DNA of 64,000 bases from positions 124,001 through 188,000 of the forward strand of contig NZ_BFCH01000001.1 of NCBI RefSeq assembly GCF_003112775.1, in the 5' to 3' direction. This document shows positions 55,546 to 63,788 of the stretch, one piece after another (the first letter of the stretch is position 1; each line of letters starts with the position of its first letter). The translations under genes were made by a program, and so were the position numbers. Source of the DNA: Mycobacterium montefiorense (GTDB taxonomy: Bacteria > Actinomycetota > Actinomycetes > Mycobacteriales > Mycobacteriaceae). The notes beneath the pieces are model-generated. The model saw only the letters and a program-made list of their open reading frames with translations. It was not told where the DNA came from and did not search any database.

Positions 55546-56952
55546 TCAGCGGCGGAACTCGTTGAGTGCGCGCACTTTGTTCATCACGTCGAGTGCGGCG
55601 ACCTTGTAGGCCTCGGAGAACGTCGGGTAGTTGAACACCGCGTCGACCAGATATTCGATGGTGCCGCCGCAGCCCATCACGGCCTGCCCGATATGGACCA
55701 TCTCGGTCGCGCTGGTGCCGAAGATGTGCACCCCGAGCACTTTGAGGTCGTCGGTGGACACCAGCAGCTTGAGCATGCCGTAGGAATCACCCGCGATCTG
55801 ACCGCGAGCCAGCTCCCGGTAGCGAGCTATGCCCACCTCGTAGGGGATCGAGTTCTTGGTCAGCTCCACCTCGGTGGCACCGACGTAGGAGATTTCGGGA
55901 ATCGAGTAGATGCCGATCGGCTGCAGGTCGGTGATGCCGTCGCACGCTTCCCCGAACGCGTGGTAGGCGGCCAGGCGGCCCTGTTCCATCGAGGTTGCGG
56001 CCAATGCGGGGAAGCCGATGACGTCGCCGACGGCGTAGATGTGGGGCACCTTCGTCGCGAAGTTATCGTCGACGAAAATCCGGCCGCGGTTGTCGGATTC
56101 CAGCTCGGCGTTGTGCAGATCCAGGTGGTCGGTCTGCCCCTGCCGCCCGGCGGAATACATCACCGTTTCCGCGGGGATCTGCTTGCCACTGGCCAGGGTT
56201 GTGGTGGTGCCGGCCGAACCGACGTCGACCGCGGTCACCTCCTCACCGAACCGGAAGGTCACCGCCAAGTCGCGCAGATGGAACTTCAGCGCCTCGACGA
56301 CCTCGGGGTCGCAGAAGTCGAGCATGTCGCCGCGCTTTTCCACGACGGTCACCTTGGTGCCCAGCGCGGCGAACATCGACGCGTATTCGATGCCGATCAC
56401 ACCGGCGCCGACCACCACCATCGAGGCCGGCAGCGCCTTGAGGTCGAGAATCCCGTCGGAATCGAGCACTCGGTCTTCGTCGAACTCGACGCCGGACGGC
56501 CGTGCCGGCCTGGTACCGGTGGCGATCACGACGTATTTGCCACTGATGGTTAGCTTTTCGCGCCGAGAGGGATCTTCGACCTCGATCGTGTGCGCGTCGA
56601 TGAACCGCGCGTGGCCGATCAGCAGGTCGATCCGGTTGCGCATCAACTGATTGCGCACCACGTCGACCTCCTTGCCGATCACATGCTGAGTGCGAGCCAG
56701 CAGGTCGGCCGGGGTGATCTTCTCCTTGACGCGGTAGCTCGCGCCGTAGAGTTCGCGTTGGCTCATTCCGGTGAGGTAGAGCACCGCCTCACGCAACGTC
56801 TTTGACGGGATGGTGCCGGTTTGGACGCAGACGCCGCCCAGCATTTGGCCGCGTTCGACGATCGCGACCGATTTGCCGAGCTTGGCCGAGGCGATGGCGG
56901 CTTTCTGTCCGCCGGGCCCCGAGCCGATCACGACCATGTCGTATTCCTGCAT
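55546..56952 (-). CDS. sthA: Soluble pyridine nucleotide transhydrogenase
   Basis: A 468-residue flavoprotein of the disulfide-reductase family, the exact length of M. tuberculosis SthA. FAD binding: [20 protein letters not shown]. The redox motif reads [13 protein letters not shown], in which the second cysteine is replaced by Thr, as in SthA enzymes, so no active disulfide forms. NAD(P) binding: [20 protein letters not shown]. It exchanges hydride between NADPH and NAD. The ATG at 56952 is chosen; one at 56961 adds three residues. Confidence 0.94.
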   Translation of the reverse strand: MQEYDMVVIGSGPGGQKAAIASAKLGKSVAIVERGQMLGGVCVQTGTIPSKTLREAVLYLTGMSQRELYGASYRVKEKITPADLLARTQHVIGKEVDVVRNQLMRNRIDLLIGHARFIDAHTIEVEDPSRREKLTISGKYVVIATGTRPARPSGVEFDEDRVLDSDGILDLKALPASMVVVGAGVIGIEYASMFAALGTKVTVVEKRGDMLDFCDPEVVEALKFHLRDLAVTFRFGEEVTAVDVGSAGTTTTLASGKQIPAETVMYSAGRQGQTDHLDLHNAELESDNRGRIFVDDNFATKVPHIYAVGDVIGFPALAATSMEQGRLAAYHAFGEACDGITDLQPIGIYSIPEISYVGATEVELTKNSIPYEVGIARYRELARGQIAGDSYGMLKLLVSTDDLKVLGVHIFGTSATEMVHIGQAVMGCGGTIEYLVDAVFNYPTFSEAYKVAALDVMNKVRALNEFRR

Positions 56953-57066
56953 CGATCCCATGAGATAGACGATAGAGCCCACAGTCGAGACTTTCTCCAC
57001 AGACCGAAAGCTCAATTGCCTTGCGCGAGCGCGTTCTGACGGTGGCGGCCATCAGCGTTAGGCCTC

Positions 57067-58125
57067 ATGACACCGCATTCGCCCGATTTTGAACTCAACC
57101 GCCCGGGAGCGCTGGTTGCCGCGCTACCCGCCGTTCTCGGCTTTGTTCCGGAGAATTCATTGGTCTTGGTGTCGTTGGACGGTGGCGAGCTGGAAGCGGT
57201 GCTGAGGGTCGACCTCTGCGAGGAGCTCGCCGACCGGGTCGGACACCTTGTCGAGGTTGCTGCCGCGGCCGAGCCCGAGGCGGTGATCGTCGTGATCGTC
57301 AACGACGAGGGCGCCGACTGTCCGCGCTGCAATGACGAGTACCGGCAGCTCTGCGCGATGCTCGCAGAGATGTTGGCGGAGTACAACATTGAGCTGTGGG
57401 CGGCGCATGTCGTGGATCGGGTGGCCCGCGGCGGGCGCTGGCATTGCGTGGACGGCTGCGGCGCGAGTGGGACGGTCGACGATCCGTCGGCATCGCCGCT
57501 GGCCGCCGCCGCGGTGCTGGAAGGACGTCGGCTCTATGGGCGCCGCGCCGACCTACAAGCGGTCGTGGCCATTGAGGATCCGGCGCGAAGTGCCGCACTG
57601 GCCGGGGTCCTTACCCGGCAGGCGGCCACCCGGGCGCAGGCGCATCGCACGGACCCAGCGGGCTGTAGCCGGCGTGATGTGGAAGCCGCGCTGACCGCGG
57701 TCGGCCGCGTCGGTGCTGGGCGATCGTTGTCGAACGCCGAGCTGGCCGCCCTGGGCTGCGCGCTGAATGACGTGGCGGTGCGCGACACGTTGTACGCCCT
57801 GGCGGTCGGCGAGAAGGCCGGGGAAGCCGAGGCGCTGTGGGCGTCGCTGGCGCGCATCCTGCCTGCGCCGTGGCGCGTCGAGGCGCTGGTGTTGCTCGCG
57901 TTCAGCGCCTATGTCCGCGGCGACGGCCCGTTGGCAGGGGTGTCGCTGGAGGCCGCGTTGCGCTGCGATCCGGATCACCGGATGGCGGGCATGCTGGACA
58001 CGGCGTTGCAATCCGGTCTGCGACCGGAGCAGATTCGGGACCTGGCGGTGACCGGCTATCGACTGGCTAAGCGACTCGGCGTGCAGCTTCCGCCGCAGCG
58101 GGTGTTCGGTCGCCGTGCGGGGTAG
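57067..58125 (+). CDS. DUF4192 protein (Rv2712c-like)
   Basis: A 352-residue DUF4192 protein: FELNRPGALVAALPAVLGFVPENSLVLVSLDG at the N-terminus, a helical second half with LLAFSAYVRGDGPLAGVSLEAALRCDPDH. The family is actinobacterial and uncharacterised. It lies between divergent sthA and convergent ideR, as in M. tuberculosis. Confidence 0.88.
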   Translation: MTPHSPDFELNRPGALVAALPAVLGFVPENSLVLVSLDGGELEAVLRVDLCEELADRVGHLVEVAAAAEPEAVIVVIVNDEGADCPRCNDEYRQLCAMLAEMLAEYNIELWAAHVVDRVARGGRWHCVDGCGASGTVDDPSASPLAAAAVLEGRRLYGRRADLQAVVAIEDPARSAALAGVLTRQAATRAQAHRTDPAGCSRRDVEAALTAVGRVGAGRSLSNAELAALGCALNDVAVRDTLYALAVGEKAGEAEALWASLARILPAPWRVEALVLLAFSAYVRGDGPLAGVSLEAALRCDPDHRMAGMLDTALQSGLRPEQIRDLAVTGYRLAKRLGVQLPPQRVFGRRAG

Positions 58126-58130
58126 AGGAG

Positions 58131-58820
58131 TCAGACCTTCTCGACCTTGACCGCGTGCGCCATCTCGTGCGGCAGGGTGACGTTCTCGTGCCCGGGTATC
58201 AGGATGGTGACCCCAACGGGACCGGTCTCCACCGTGACCCGCGCATTGGGCACCACGCCGGCGTCCTTGAGCCGGCTGATCAGATCGATGTCGCCCTGAA
58301 CGTGCTCGGTGAGCTGGCGGACGACGACCGCGACCGGAGAACCCGCCGGCAACTCGGTCAGCCGGACCAGGTTGACGTCCTCGGCGCCGGAATTCGAACC
58401 CACACCCAGGTCCAGCAGACCCGGAATCGGATTGCCGAACGGGGAAGTGGTCGGGTTGTCGAGCACCTTCACCAGCCGGCGCTCGACATCCTCGCTCATC
58501 ACGTGTTCCCACCGACATGCCTCGGCGTGCACTTCTTCCCACGGCAGGCCGATGACGTCGACGAGTAGTCGTTCGGCGAGGCGGTGCTTGCGCATCACCG
58601 CGATGGCCAGGGCCCTGCCCTTGTCAGTGAGCTCCAGGTGCCGATCACCGGCGACGTGGAGCAATCCGTCGCGCTCCATCCTGCTGACGGTCTGGCTGAC
58701 GGTCGGCCCACTCTGGTCGAGCCGTTCGGCGATCCTGGCGCGCAGCGGCGTAACGCCCTCTTCCTCCAGGTCGTAGATGGTTCGCAGGTACATCTCGGTG
58801 GTATCAACCAGGTCGTTCAT
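58131..58820 (-). CDS. ideR: Iron-dependent regulator IdeR
   Basis: A 229-residue DtxR-family repressor that controls siderophore and iron-storage genes. The metal ligands are in the standard positions: Met10, Cys102, Glu105 and His106 at one site and His79, Glu83 and His98 at the other. The winged HTH covers residues 5-65, and a C-terminal SH3-like domain is present (residues from about 150). It lies immediately downstream of a strong hairpin that separates it from sigB. Confidence 0.97.
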   Translation of the reverse strand: MNDLVDTTEMYLRTIYDLEEEGVTPLRARIAERLDQSGPTVSQTVSRMERDGLLHVAGDRHLELTDKGRALAIAVMRKHRLAERLLVDVIGLPWEEVHAEACRWEHVMSEDVERRLVKVLDNPTTSPFGNPIPGLLDLGVGSNSGAEDVNLVRLTELPAGSPVAVVVRQLTEHVQGDIDLISRLKDAGVVPNARVTVETGPVGVTILIPGHENVTLPHEMAHAVKVEKV

Positions 58821-58890
58821 CCAGTACCCTCCATTGACGCCGAGTCTACTTGGCCAGCTGCCGAAATGGGTCTAACGCTCCCTAGGCAAG

Positions 58891-58926
58891 CAGTATGCCC
58901 GCCGCGAGTTTGCGGCGGGCATACTG
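58891..58926 (-). terminator. Perfect 15-bp hairpin between sigB and ideR
   Basis: CAGTATGCCCGCCGC at 58891-58905 pairs perfectly with GCGGCGGGCATACTG at 58912-58926 around a six-base loop. It lies 26 bp after the sigB stop and 70 bp before ideR. No T-run follows, which is common for mycobacterial terminators. Confidence 0.78.
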
Positions 58927-58951
58927 TCCTGCAACTGGGCCGGGTGCCGGC

Positions 58952-59914
58952 TTAACTGGCGTACGAGCGCAGCCGATCGGCGCGTTCTCCGTTACGGAGC
59001 TTGGCCATCACGTCGCGCTCGATCTGACGAACCCGCTCGCGGGACAGGCCGAACAGCTTGCCGATCTGATCCAGCGTTCGCGGCTGGCCGTCGTCCAGAC
59101 CGAAGCGCAACCGGATTACCTGGTGCTCCCGCTCGTCGAGGGTGGCGAGCACGCTGCGGATGTCGGTGTGCAGCAGCTCGGCGATCACCGCGTTCTCCGC
59201 GGACATCGCTTCGGCGTCCTCGATGAAATCGCCCAGCGGGGCTTCTTCCTCGGAGCCGACCGGCATGTCCAGGCTTACCGGGTCGCGGCTGTGCTCGAGC
59301 AGGTCATTGATCTTCTCGACCGGGATTCCGGACTCGGCGGCCAGTTCGTCGTCGGTGGCCTCACGGCCGAGGTTCTGGTGCATTTCGCGCTTGATCCGCG
59401 CCAGCTTGTTGACCTGCTCGACGAGGTGAACGGGCAGCCGGATGGTGCGGCTCTGGTCGGCCATACCGCGGGTGATGGCCTGACGGATCCACCACGTGGC
59501 ATATGTCGAGAACTTGAATCCCTTTGTGTAATCGAACTTCTCCATCGCGCGGATCAGCCCGAGGTTGCCCTCCTGGATCAGGTCGAGCAACGGCATCCCG
59601 CGGCCGGTGTAGCGCTTGGCCAACGACACCACCAGACGCAGGTTCGCTTCCAGCAGGTGACGGCGCGCCGCCTGACCATCACGCGAGATGGCCGCCAGAT
59701 CGCGTTTGCGGTTCTCGCCGAGACGCTTCCGCGTCGCGAGCAGATGCTCGGCATATAACCCGGCCTCGATGCGCTTCGCGAGTTCGACTTCGTCCGCGGC
59801 GGTCAGCAGCGCCGTCTTCCCGATGCCGTTCAGATATACGCGCACGAGATCCGCAGCAGGGCTCTGAGCATCTAGATCGCTGGTGTCGAACCTGCCTGTG
59901 ATGGCATTCGCCAT
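58952..59914 (-). CDS. sigB: Principal-like sigma factor SigB
   Basis: A 320-residue group 2 sigma-70 factor. Region 1.2 is [21 protein letters not shown], region 2 [18 protein letters not shown] and [16 protein letters not shown], region 3 in the middle, and region 4.2 [28 protein letters not shown]. Its C-terminus ([11 protein letters not shown]) differs from SigA (ending LRDYLD), which fixes the assignment. SigB directs general-stress and stationary-phase transcription. A SigE/SigH-type promoter lies 40 bp upstream. Confidence 0.97.
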   Translation of the reverse strand: MANAITGRFDTSDLDAQSPAADLVRVYLNGIGKTALLTAADEVELAKRIEAGLYAEHLLATRKRLGENRKRDLAAISRDGQAARRHLLEANLRLVVSLAKRYTGRGMPLLDLIQEGNLGLIRAMEKFDYTKGFKFSTYATWWIRQAITRGMADQSRTIRLPVHLVEQVNKLARIKREMHQNLGREATDDELAAESGIPVEKINDLLEHSRDPVSLDMPVGSEEEAPLGDFIEDAEAMSAENAVIAELLHTDIRSVLATLDEREHQVIRLRFGLDDGQPRTLDQIGKLFGLSRERVRQIERDVMAKLRNGERADRLRSYAS

Positions 59915-59953
59915 GGCGGCCTCCCGATTGGCTTTGTAGCTGTCATGGTGTTT

Positions 59954-59979
59954 AACGACATATCAGCTCTGAGAGTTCC
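59954..59979 (-). promoter_or_regulatory. SigE/SigH-type promoter of sigB
   Basis: On the minus strand GGAAC (59979-59975) and CGTT (59957-59954) are 17 bp apart, the ECF-sigma pattern. It agrees with the known stress induction of sigB by SigE and SigH in M. tuberculosis. Confidence 0.72.
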
Positions 59980-60064
59980 CGCCCCGCCGTCATCTCACAC
60001 GCTTTGACGTGCAGAAATGTGCCGACGACCTGAGAATGTCCTGAGAAGTGCGTTCAGTGGCCAG

Positions 60065-60502
60065 TCAGCTGGAACTGGCGTCGTACCCGTGACCCCGGTT
60101 GTACTCGGAACTGGGGTCGTACTCGTCGCCCGGAGAACCCGGCGGTGGCTGCCGCCGCGCCTCGAGTGCCGGCCGCTCGGCCGTCGGGAACAACGGCGTG
60201 CGCCGAGCGGCATCGTCGAACCGCCGGGGCTCGTCGCGGCGGCGGGGTGGCCGATCGTTGGCGATCAGTACGGCCATCCAGGGCAGCGGGATGGAAGCCG
60301 CAACGATGGCCAGTGAAATCAGGCCGTTGTGCCAGGCGCCGTAGGCGAAGGCGGCCAGCAACAGTGCGGGAATCCGGAAGGCCATCAGCGTCAGGTATTT
60401 ACGCACCCGGGCGCGATGCTGCTCTTCGTACGAAGGTTCGGCGGCGGTGATGAGCACCGGCCGGCCGCCGTCGTCGAACCCCAATTCCGGGCCGCGCTTC
60501 AT
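60065..60502 (-). CDS. DUF3099 membrane protein (Rv2709-like)
   Basis: A 145-residue protein with two membrane helices (about residues 38-58 and 60-80: LMAFRIPALLLAAFAYGAWH; LISLAIVAASIPLPWMAVLIA). The tail is Arg/Pro-rich and disordered, ending in a Tyr/Ser-rich segment. VLITAAEPSYEEQHRARVRKY is the family signature. Start ATG at 60502; another six codons upstream (60520) is possible. It is divergent from the DUF3039 gene, with 63 bp between. Function unknown. Confidence 0.82.
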   Translation of the reverse strand: MKRGPELGFDDGGRPVLITAAEPSYEEQHRARVRKYLTLMAFRIPALLLAAFAYGAWHNGLISLAIVAASIPLPWMAVLIANDRPPRRRDEPRRFDDAARRTPLFPTAERPALEARRQPPPGSPGDEYDPSSEYNRGHGYDASSS

Positions 60503-60565
60503 TCTTCCACTGTCCCACATCCGCCGGATTCCGGTTGGGCCACCTTGGCAGGCACAATATGAGGT

Positions 60566-60805
60566 ATGCAGACCCAGACGATCGAACGCACCGATACCGA
60601 CGAACGCGTCGACGACGGGACCGGCAGCGACACTCCCAAGTACTTCCACTACGTCAAGAAGGACAAGATTGCCGAGAGCGCGGTCATGGGTAACCATGTG
60701 GTCGCGCTGTGCGGCGAGGTTTTTCCCGTGACGAAGGCCGCCAAGCCGGGCTCGCCGGTCTGTCCGGATTGCAAGAAGATTTACGAGCAGCTCAAGAAGA
60801 GCTGA
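60566..60805 (+). CDS. DUF3039 family protein (Rv2708c-like)
   Basis: A 79-residue soluble protein with a HYVKKDKIAESAVMGNHVVALCGEVFP segment and a C-terminal VCPDCKKIYEQLKK, giving three conserved cysteines that may bind zinc. The family is confined to actinobacteria. Its stop directly abuts that of the convergent YihY gene. Function unknown. Confidence 0.88.
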   Translation: MQTQTIERTDTDERVDDGTGSDTPKYFHYVKKDKIAESAVMGNHVVALCGEVFPVTKAAKPGSPVCPDCKKIYEQLKKS

Positions 60806-61810
60806 TCAGATCGGCGGCTCTGCCGCCGCGGGATCGCGTTCTTGAGTTGCGGGATTGGTCGTCACCGGATTCGATAACGCCTCCGCCGTCCGCTTCAGGG
60901 CGGGTGAACGCGAGAACAACCAATTGCGCAGTCGGTGGGCGTGTGTCCGGGGCGCGGGGAATTCTTCCTGGATCGCCGCATTGAGCTCGGCGCCGAGCAT
61001 GATCGCGAACCCGCCGAAGAACGCGAACAACAGAAACGCGATCGGCGTGGACAGCGCGCCGTAGGTGTAGCCGGTGCTGGTGATCCATCGCAAATAGACG
61101 CGCAGGCCGAGCGTCGCGGTCACGAACACGAAGGTAGCCAGGACGGCGCCGAAGACGAGCCGATGTGTGGGCAGCGGCTCCGGCAGCGACACCCGGTACA
61201 AGATGACGACCCCGATCATCAGCCCGAGCACCAGCGCCGGGTAGTAGCCGTAGTGCAGGACGTTGGCGAGGCCATCGGGGATGTGTTCGGACACTTTGCG
61301 CGGGCCCACCACCAGTACCGGTGCGGCCACGACCGCGGACACCAGCCCGACCACGTAGAGAAACAGCGCGAACAGCCGCTGTCGCACCGGGTGGCGCAGC
61401 GGCGTCTGGTCATGCGCCTCGACCACGGAATCGACGAATGAGGAGACCGCCGACGAGCCCGCCCATAGCGATAGCAGAAAGCCGAGCGAGACCACCTCGC
61501 CGCGGGCATGCGCCGTGATGTCACGGACTGTGGGTTCGATGATCTCGTTGACGACGCTGGACGAGAAGAGACTGTGGGCCGCCGAGATCGCGCTCTTCTC
61601 GATGCTGGGCAGTGCGTCCGGCCCGAACAGCGGCGCCACGTAGGCCAGGCTGCCCAGCATTCCCAACAGCAGCGGAGGCGTAGAGAGCGCCGACCAAAAA
61701 CCAGCCTGTGCGGACTCGGAAAAGATGGAGTCATCCCAGCTTTTGGTCAGGGTCCGCAACGCAATTCGCCAAATGTGATGGCGCGACGGCTTTACGGTTT
61801 GCTCGCTCAT
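60806..61810 (-). CDS. YihY/BrkB family membrane protein (Rv2707-like)
   Basis: A 334-residue integral-membrane protein with six predicted helices in the YihY/BrkB pattern. It has FWSALSTPPLLLGMLGSLAYVAPLFG near the N-terminus, FLLSLWAGSSAVSSFVDSVVEAHDQTPLRHPVRQR in the middle, and a long final helix with LLFAFFGGFAIMLGAELNAAIQEEF. The C-terminus is cytoplasmic and charged. The family was once called RNase BN, wrongly; its transport or envelope role is not established. Confidence 0.88.
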   Translation of the reverse strand: MSEQTVKPSRHHIWRIALRTLTKSWDDSIFSESAQAGFWSALSTPPLLLGMLGSLAYVAPLFGPDALPSIEKSAISAAHSLFSSSVVNEIIEPTVRDITAHARGEVVSLGFLLSLWAGSSAVSSFVDSVVEAHDQTPLRHPVRQRLFALFLYVVGLVSAVVAAPVLVVGPRKVSEHIPDGLANVLHYGYYPALVLGLMIGVVILYRVSLPEPLPTHRLVFGAVLATFVFVTATLGLRVYLRWITSTGYTYGALSTPIAFLLFAFFGGFAIMLGAELNAAIQEEFPAPRTHAHRLRNWLFSRSPALKRTAEALSNPVTTNPATQERDPAAAEPPI

Positions 61811-61876
61811 ATCGGTCCAGCATTACCGATCGGTGCGCCCACACCCCACATTGTGACTGGGCGAGTTTCGCTGGAC

Positions 61877-62053
61877 CTAGCTTGCGCTAACCTCCAACAC
61901 GGCGGCGAGCTCAACAAGCTTGGCCTCGTGTTCGTTAGCGTGATGCTGGCAGAAGAGAAGTTCGGCTCCAGAAGGCAGCTTGGCGCGTACGCGAGCTGCA
62001 GCACCGCAGCGGTCAGCTCTAGTCAGCTCGGGACTTGTCAGAGTTGCGTTCAT
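61877..62053 (-). CDS. Small conserved Cys/His protein, 58 residues (DUF7455-like)
   Basis: A 58-codon gene starting MNATLTSPELTRADRCGAAA and ending AAVLEVSAS. GGAGAAG lies five bases before the ATG, and codon use is typical of the genome. The LPSGAELLFCQHHANEH segment, a Cys and paired His after a CG motif, resembles small actinobacterial zinc-ribbon-like proteins of the DUF7455 type. Only one Cys is present at the first metal half-site, where related proteins, as I recall, have CxxC. It is oriented like the YihY gene 66 bp away. Function unknown. Confidence 0.65.
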   Translation of the reverse strand: MNATLTSPELTRADRCGAAARVRAKLPSGAELLFCQHHANEHEAKLVELAAVLEVSAS

Positions 62054-62188
62054 TGGCTTCTCCGTTCTCTTGTATCCACTTTCTCAGACGTTCGGCGTTT
62101 TCGCGTTGTTCCCCGATCGTTATCGGGTGTGTCGTTTCTCACGACCTGTAAACGTTTGGTTTCAACGGGCTTCCTAGAGTTAACGACC

Positions 62189-62557
62189 GTGACCATCGCT
62201 GCTGACCTGCTTGTACATCTGTGTGGAATCGAAGAGTGGTCCGACGCCCAGCGGCGGGGTGAAATCCGCCCCGAGGGCACCGCGGTGTTCATCCATCTGT
62301 CGGCGCCCGAGCAGGTACATCTGCCGGCCAACCGGCTCTTCTGTGGGCGCCAGGATTTGGTGCTGCTGCACATCGACCCGGGTTTGCTGGACTCGCCCGT
62401 GCGTTGGGAGCCGGGTGTGCCGACAGATCCGGAGGCGATGCTGTTCCCGCACCTGTACGGACCGCTGCCGCTCGCCGCTGTGAAAAAGGTCACCGAGTAT
62501 TTGCCGGGGCCCGGGGGAACGTTTGCGCCCGTCGTAACTACTCACGACCCGATGTAG
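62189..62557 (+). CDS. DUF952 family protein (Rv2705c-like)
   Basis: A 122-residue DUF952 protein: LLVHLCGIEEWSDAQRRGEIRPE, then FIHLSAPEQVHLPANRLFCGRQDLVLLHIDP and LFPHLYGPLPLAAVKKVTEY. The fold is that of small glutathione-transferase-like/ADP-ribosyl-like proteins, without known activity. The GTG at 62189 is the probable start. Its last 16 bases overlap the end of the convergent ridA-like gene. Confidence 0.86.
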   Translation: MTIAADLLVHLCGIEEWSDAQRRGEIRPEGTAVFIHLSAPEQVHLPANRLFCGRQDLVLLHIDPGLLDSPVRWEPGVPTDPEAMLFPHLYGPLPLAAVKKVTEYLPGPGGTFAPVVTTHDPM

Positions 62558-62919
62558 GCGTCGGCTTCGATCTCCACCAGCAATTCGGGTGCGATCAGCG
62601 CCGAGACTTCGACCATGGTCGCCACGGGACGTATTTCCCCGAAGGCCCGCGCGTGCGCCGCCGCCACCTCGCGCCACCGCGAAATGTCGGTCACGTACAT
62701 GCGGGTGCGGACCACGTCGGTCAGCGAAGCGCCCGCCTCTTGGAGCGCAATCTCGATGCGGCGCAAGGCGTCTTGGGCTTGCGCGACGATGTCACCGGCA
62801 GGCCCGGTGCCGGTCGTGCCGGCGACCGCCACGTACGGGCCTACTCGCACCGCGCGCGAGTAGCCGACTGTCGATTCGAAGTCGGATCCGGACGAGACGA
62901 GCACGCGGTTGGCGGACAT
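62542..62919 (-). CDS. RidA/YjgF family deaminase-like protein (Rv2704-like)
   Basis: A 125-residue RidA-family protein: GYSRAVRVGPYVAVAGTTGTGP, AQAQDALRRIEIALQEAG, VVRTRMYVTDISRW and RPVATMVEVSALIAPELLVEIEADA. The conserved Arg of the enamine/imine deaminase site is in RTRMYV. In M. tuberculosis it follows sigA on the same strand, so sigA would be expected immediately to the right here; instead synteny breaks. Confidence 0.9.
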   Translation of the reverse strand: MSANRVLVSSGSDFESTVGYSRAVRVGPYVAVAGTTGTGPAGDIVAQAQDALRRIEIALQEAGASLTDVVRTRMYVTDISRWREVAAAHARAFGEIRPVATMVEVSALIAPELLVEIEADAYIGS

Positions 62920-63038
62920 CGGGTCACCCTACGACGATGCCCATGGCCGGCGCACCTGATTTTCGCTGTGGCAAACCAAATTCCGGCGCACCGAGGCTAG
63001 CCGAGCTTGTGCGGCAACAGGTCTGGCGAAAGCGCGCG

Positions 63039-63059
63039 TTAGTCGAGGTAGTCGCGCAG
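63039..63059 (-). pseudogene. Displaced 3' end of sigA at an island junction
   Basis: Minus-strand codons from 63059 read Leu-Arg-Asp-Tyr-Leu-Asp-stop, the C-terminus of mycobacterial SigA, at exactly the place where sigA should end next to the ridA-like gene. Upstream in frame the residues (EHSASTAL) no longer match SigA region 4.2, and no sigA body is present. This is what remains when an element integrates into the 3' end of a gene and rebuilds it at the far side; the segment is a candidate attachment-site core. Confidence 0.6.
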
Positions 63060-63094
63060 TAGCGCTGTGCTGGCGGAGTGCTCTACCTGCATAA

Positions 63095-63319
63095 ATGCAC
63101 CAAAACCGGGTGCTGTGTGCTCAAAATACCTGCATTGAGAATTTAGCTGGTTCGCAGGATCCTGTTTGCCCAGGGTCGTGGGTGCATGTCGCTGGCCGGT
63201 GCGGCATTGAGGACCAGGCCAAAGAGCTGGCGGGCTACGTCGAGAGCGGCGCTACATGGTTGTCCCACCAGGTGATGCGCGACGCGTCGTACGAGAGGGT
63301 GATCGAGCAGTACAAGTAA
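63095..63319 (+). CDS. Unknown small ORF on the putative island
   Basis: A 74-codon frame whose last 40 residues (IEDQAKELAGYVESGATWLS, then HQVMRDASYERVIEQYK) look like a real soluble helical protein. The first 30 are Cys-rich and less convincing, so translation may start at an internal GTG near 63180. No family is recognised. It ends 13 bases before a hairpin terminator shared with the convergent gene. Confidence 0.4.
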   Translation: MHQNRVLCAQNTCIENLAGSQDPVCPGSWVHVAGRCGIEDQAKELAGYVESGATWLSHQVMRDASYERVIEQYK

Positions 63320-63332
63320 GCCACGATCCGAA

Positions 63333-63371
63333 AAAGCTGCCTCGGCTCTAATCAGCGGTCGGGGCAGCTTT
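63333..63371. terminator. Bidirectional hairpin terminator on the putative island
   Basis: AAAGCTGCC at 63333-63341 pairs with GGCAGCTTT at 63363-63371. The A-run on one side and T-run on the other give an intrinsic terminator usable from both directions, between two convergent small ORFs. Confidence 0.7.
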
Positions 63372-63373
63372 GT

Positions 63374-63625
63374 CTACGTCTGCGTACTCCACCCGGTGCA
63401 TCCCGGCGTCATCACTTTGTAGGCGTAATAGACGTCCCTCACTGTTTCGTCGTCCAGCCGAGGGGACTGCGATTCGACCTCGATGCTTCCTTCGGCGAAC
63501 TGTTCCTCGTGGGTTAGCGACGCGCGAGCGTGCTTCTCCGCTGCGTCCCGGACGGCAAGGCCGCTCGTGCCTCGCTTGTTGGGTATCGCCAAAACGCCGC
63601 GCCGAGTCTCACACATTCGGACCAT
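63374..63625 (-). CDS. Unknown small ORF on the putative island
   Basis: An 83-codon frame with an acidic, soluble character (AEKHARASLTHEEQFAEGSIEV, then RLDDETVRDVYYAYKVMTPG). It terminates next to the bidirectional hairpin, which supports it being transcribed. The start is uncertain: codons near the given ATG are Arg-rich. No family is recognised. Confidence 0.4.
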   Translation of the reverse strand: MVRMCETRRGVLAIPNKRGTSGLAVRDAAEKHARASLTHEEQFAEGSIEVESQSPRLDDETVRDVYYAYKVMTPGCTGWSTQT

Positions 63626-63788
63626 GTTGCCTGAGCTGCGAGCTAACTCTTGGCGGCACGCCGCATGGCGTGGGCACGCTTCCAGCGGTCGCGCCTAAGC
63701 GCACAGCCTCCGGACGGATGGCCGGCGACCAAGCCGAGACGGTGGAGGAACGCTTCGAGATGGTGCCGCGCTCGGGCACACTGCCCCT

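Noticed and set aside
60806..61810. Ribonuclease BN
   Set aside because: Old name for YihY/BrkB membrane proteins; the sequence is an integral-membrane protein without nuclease motifs.
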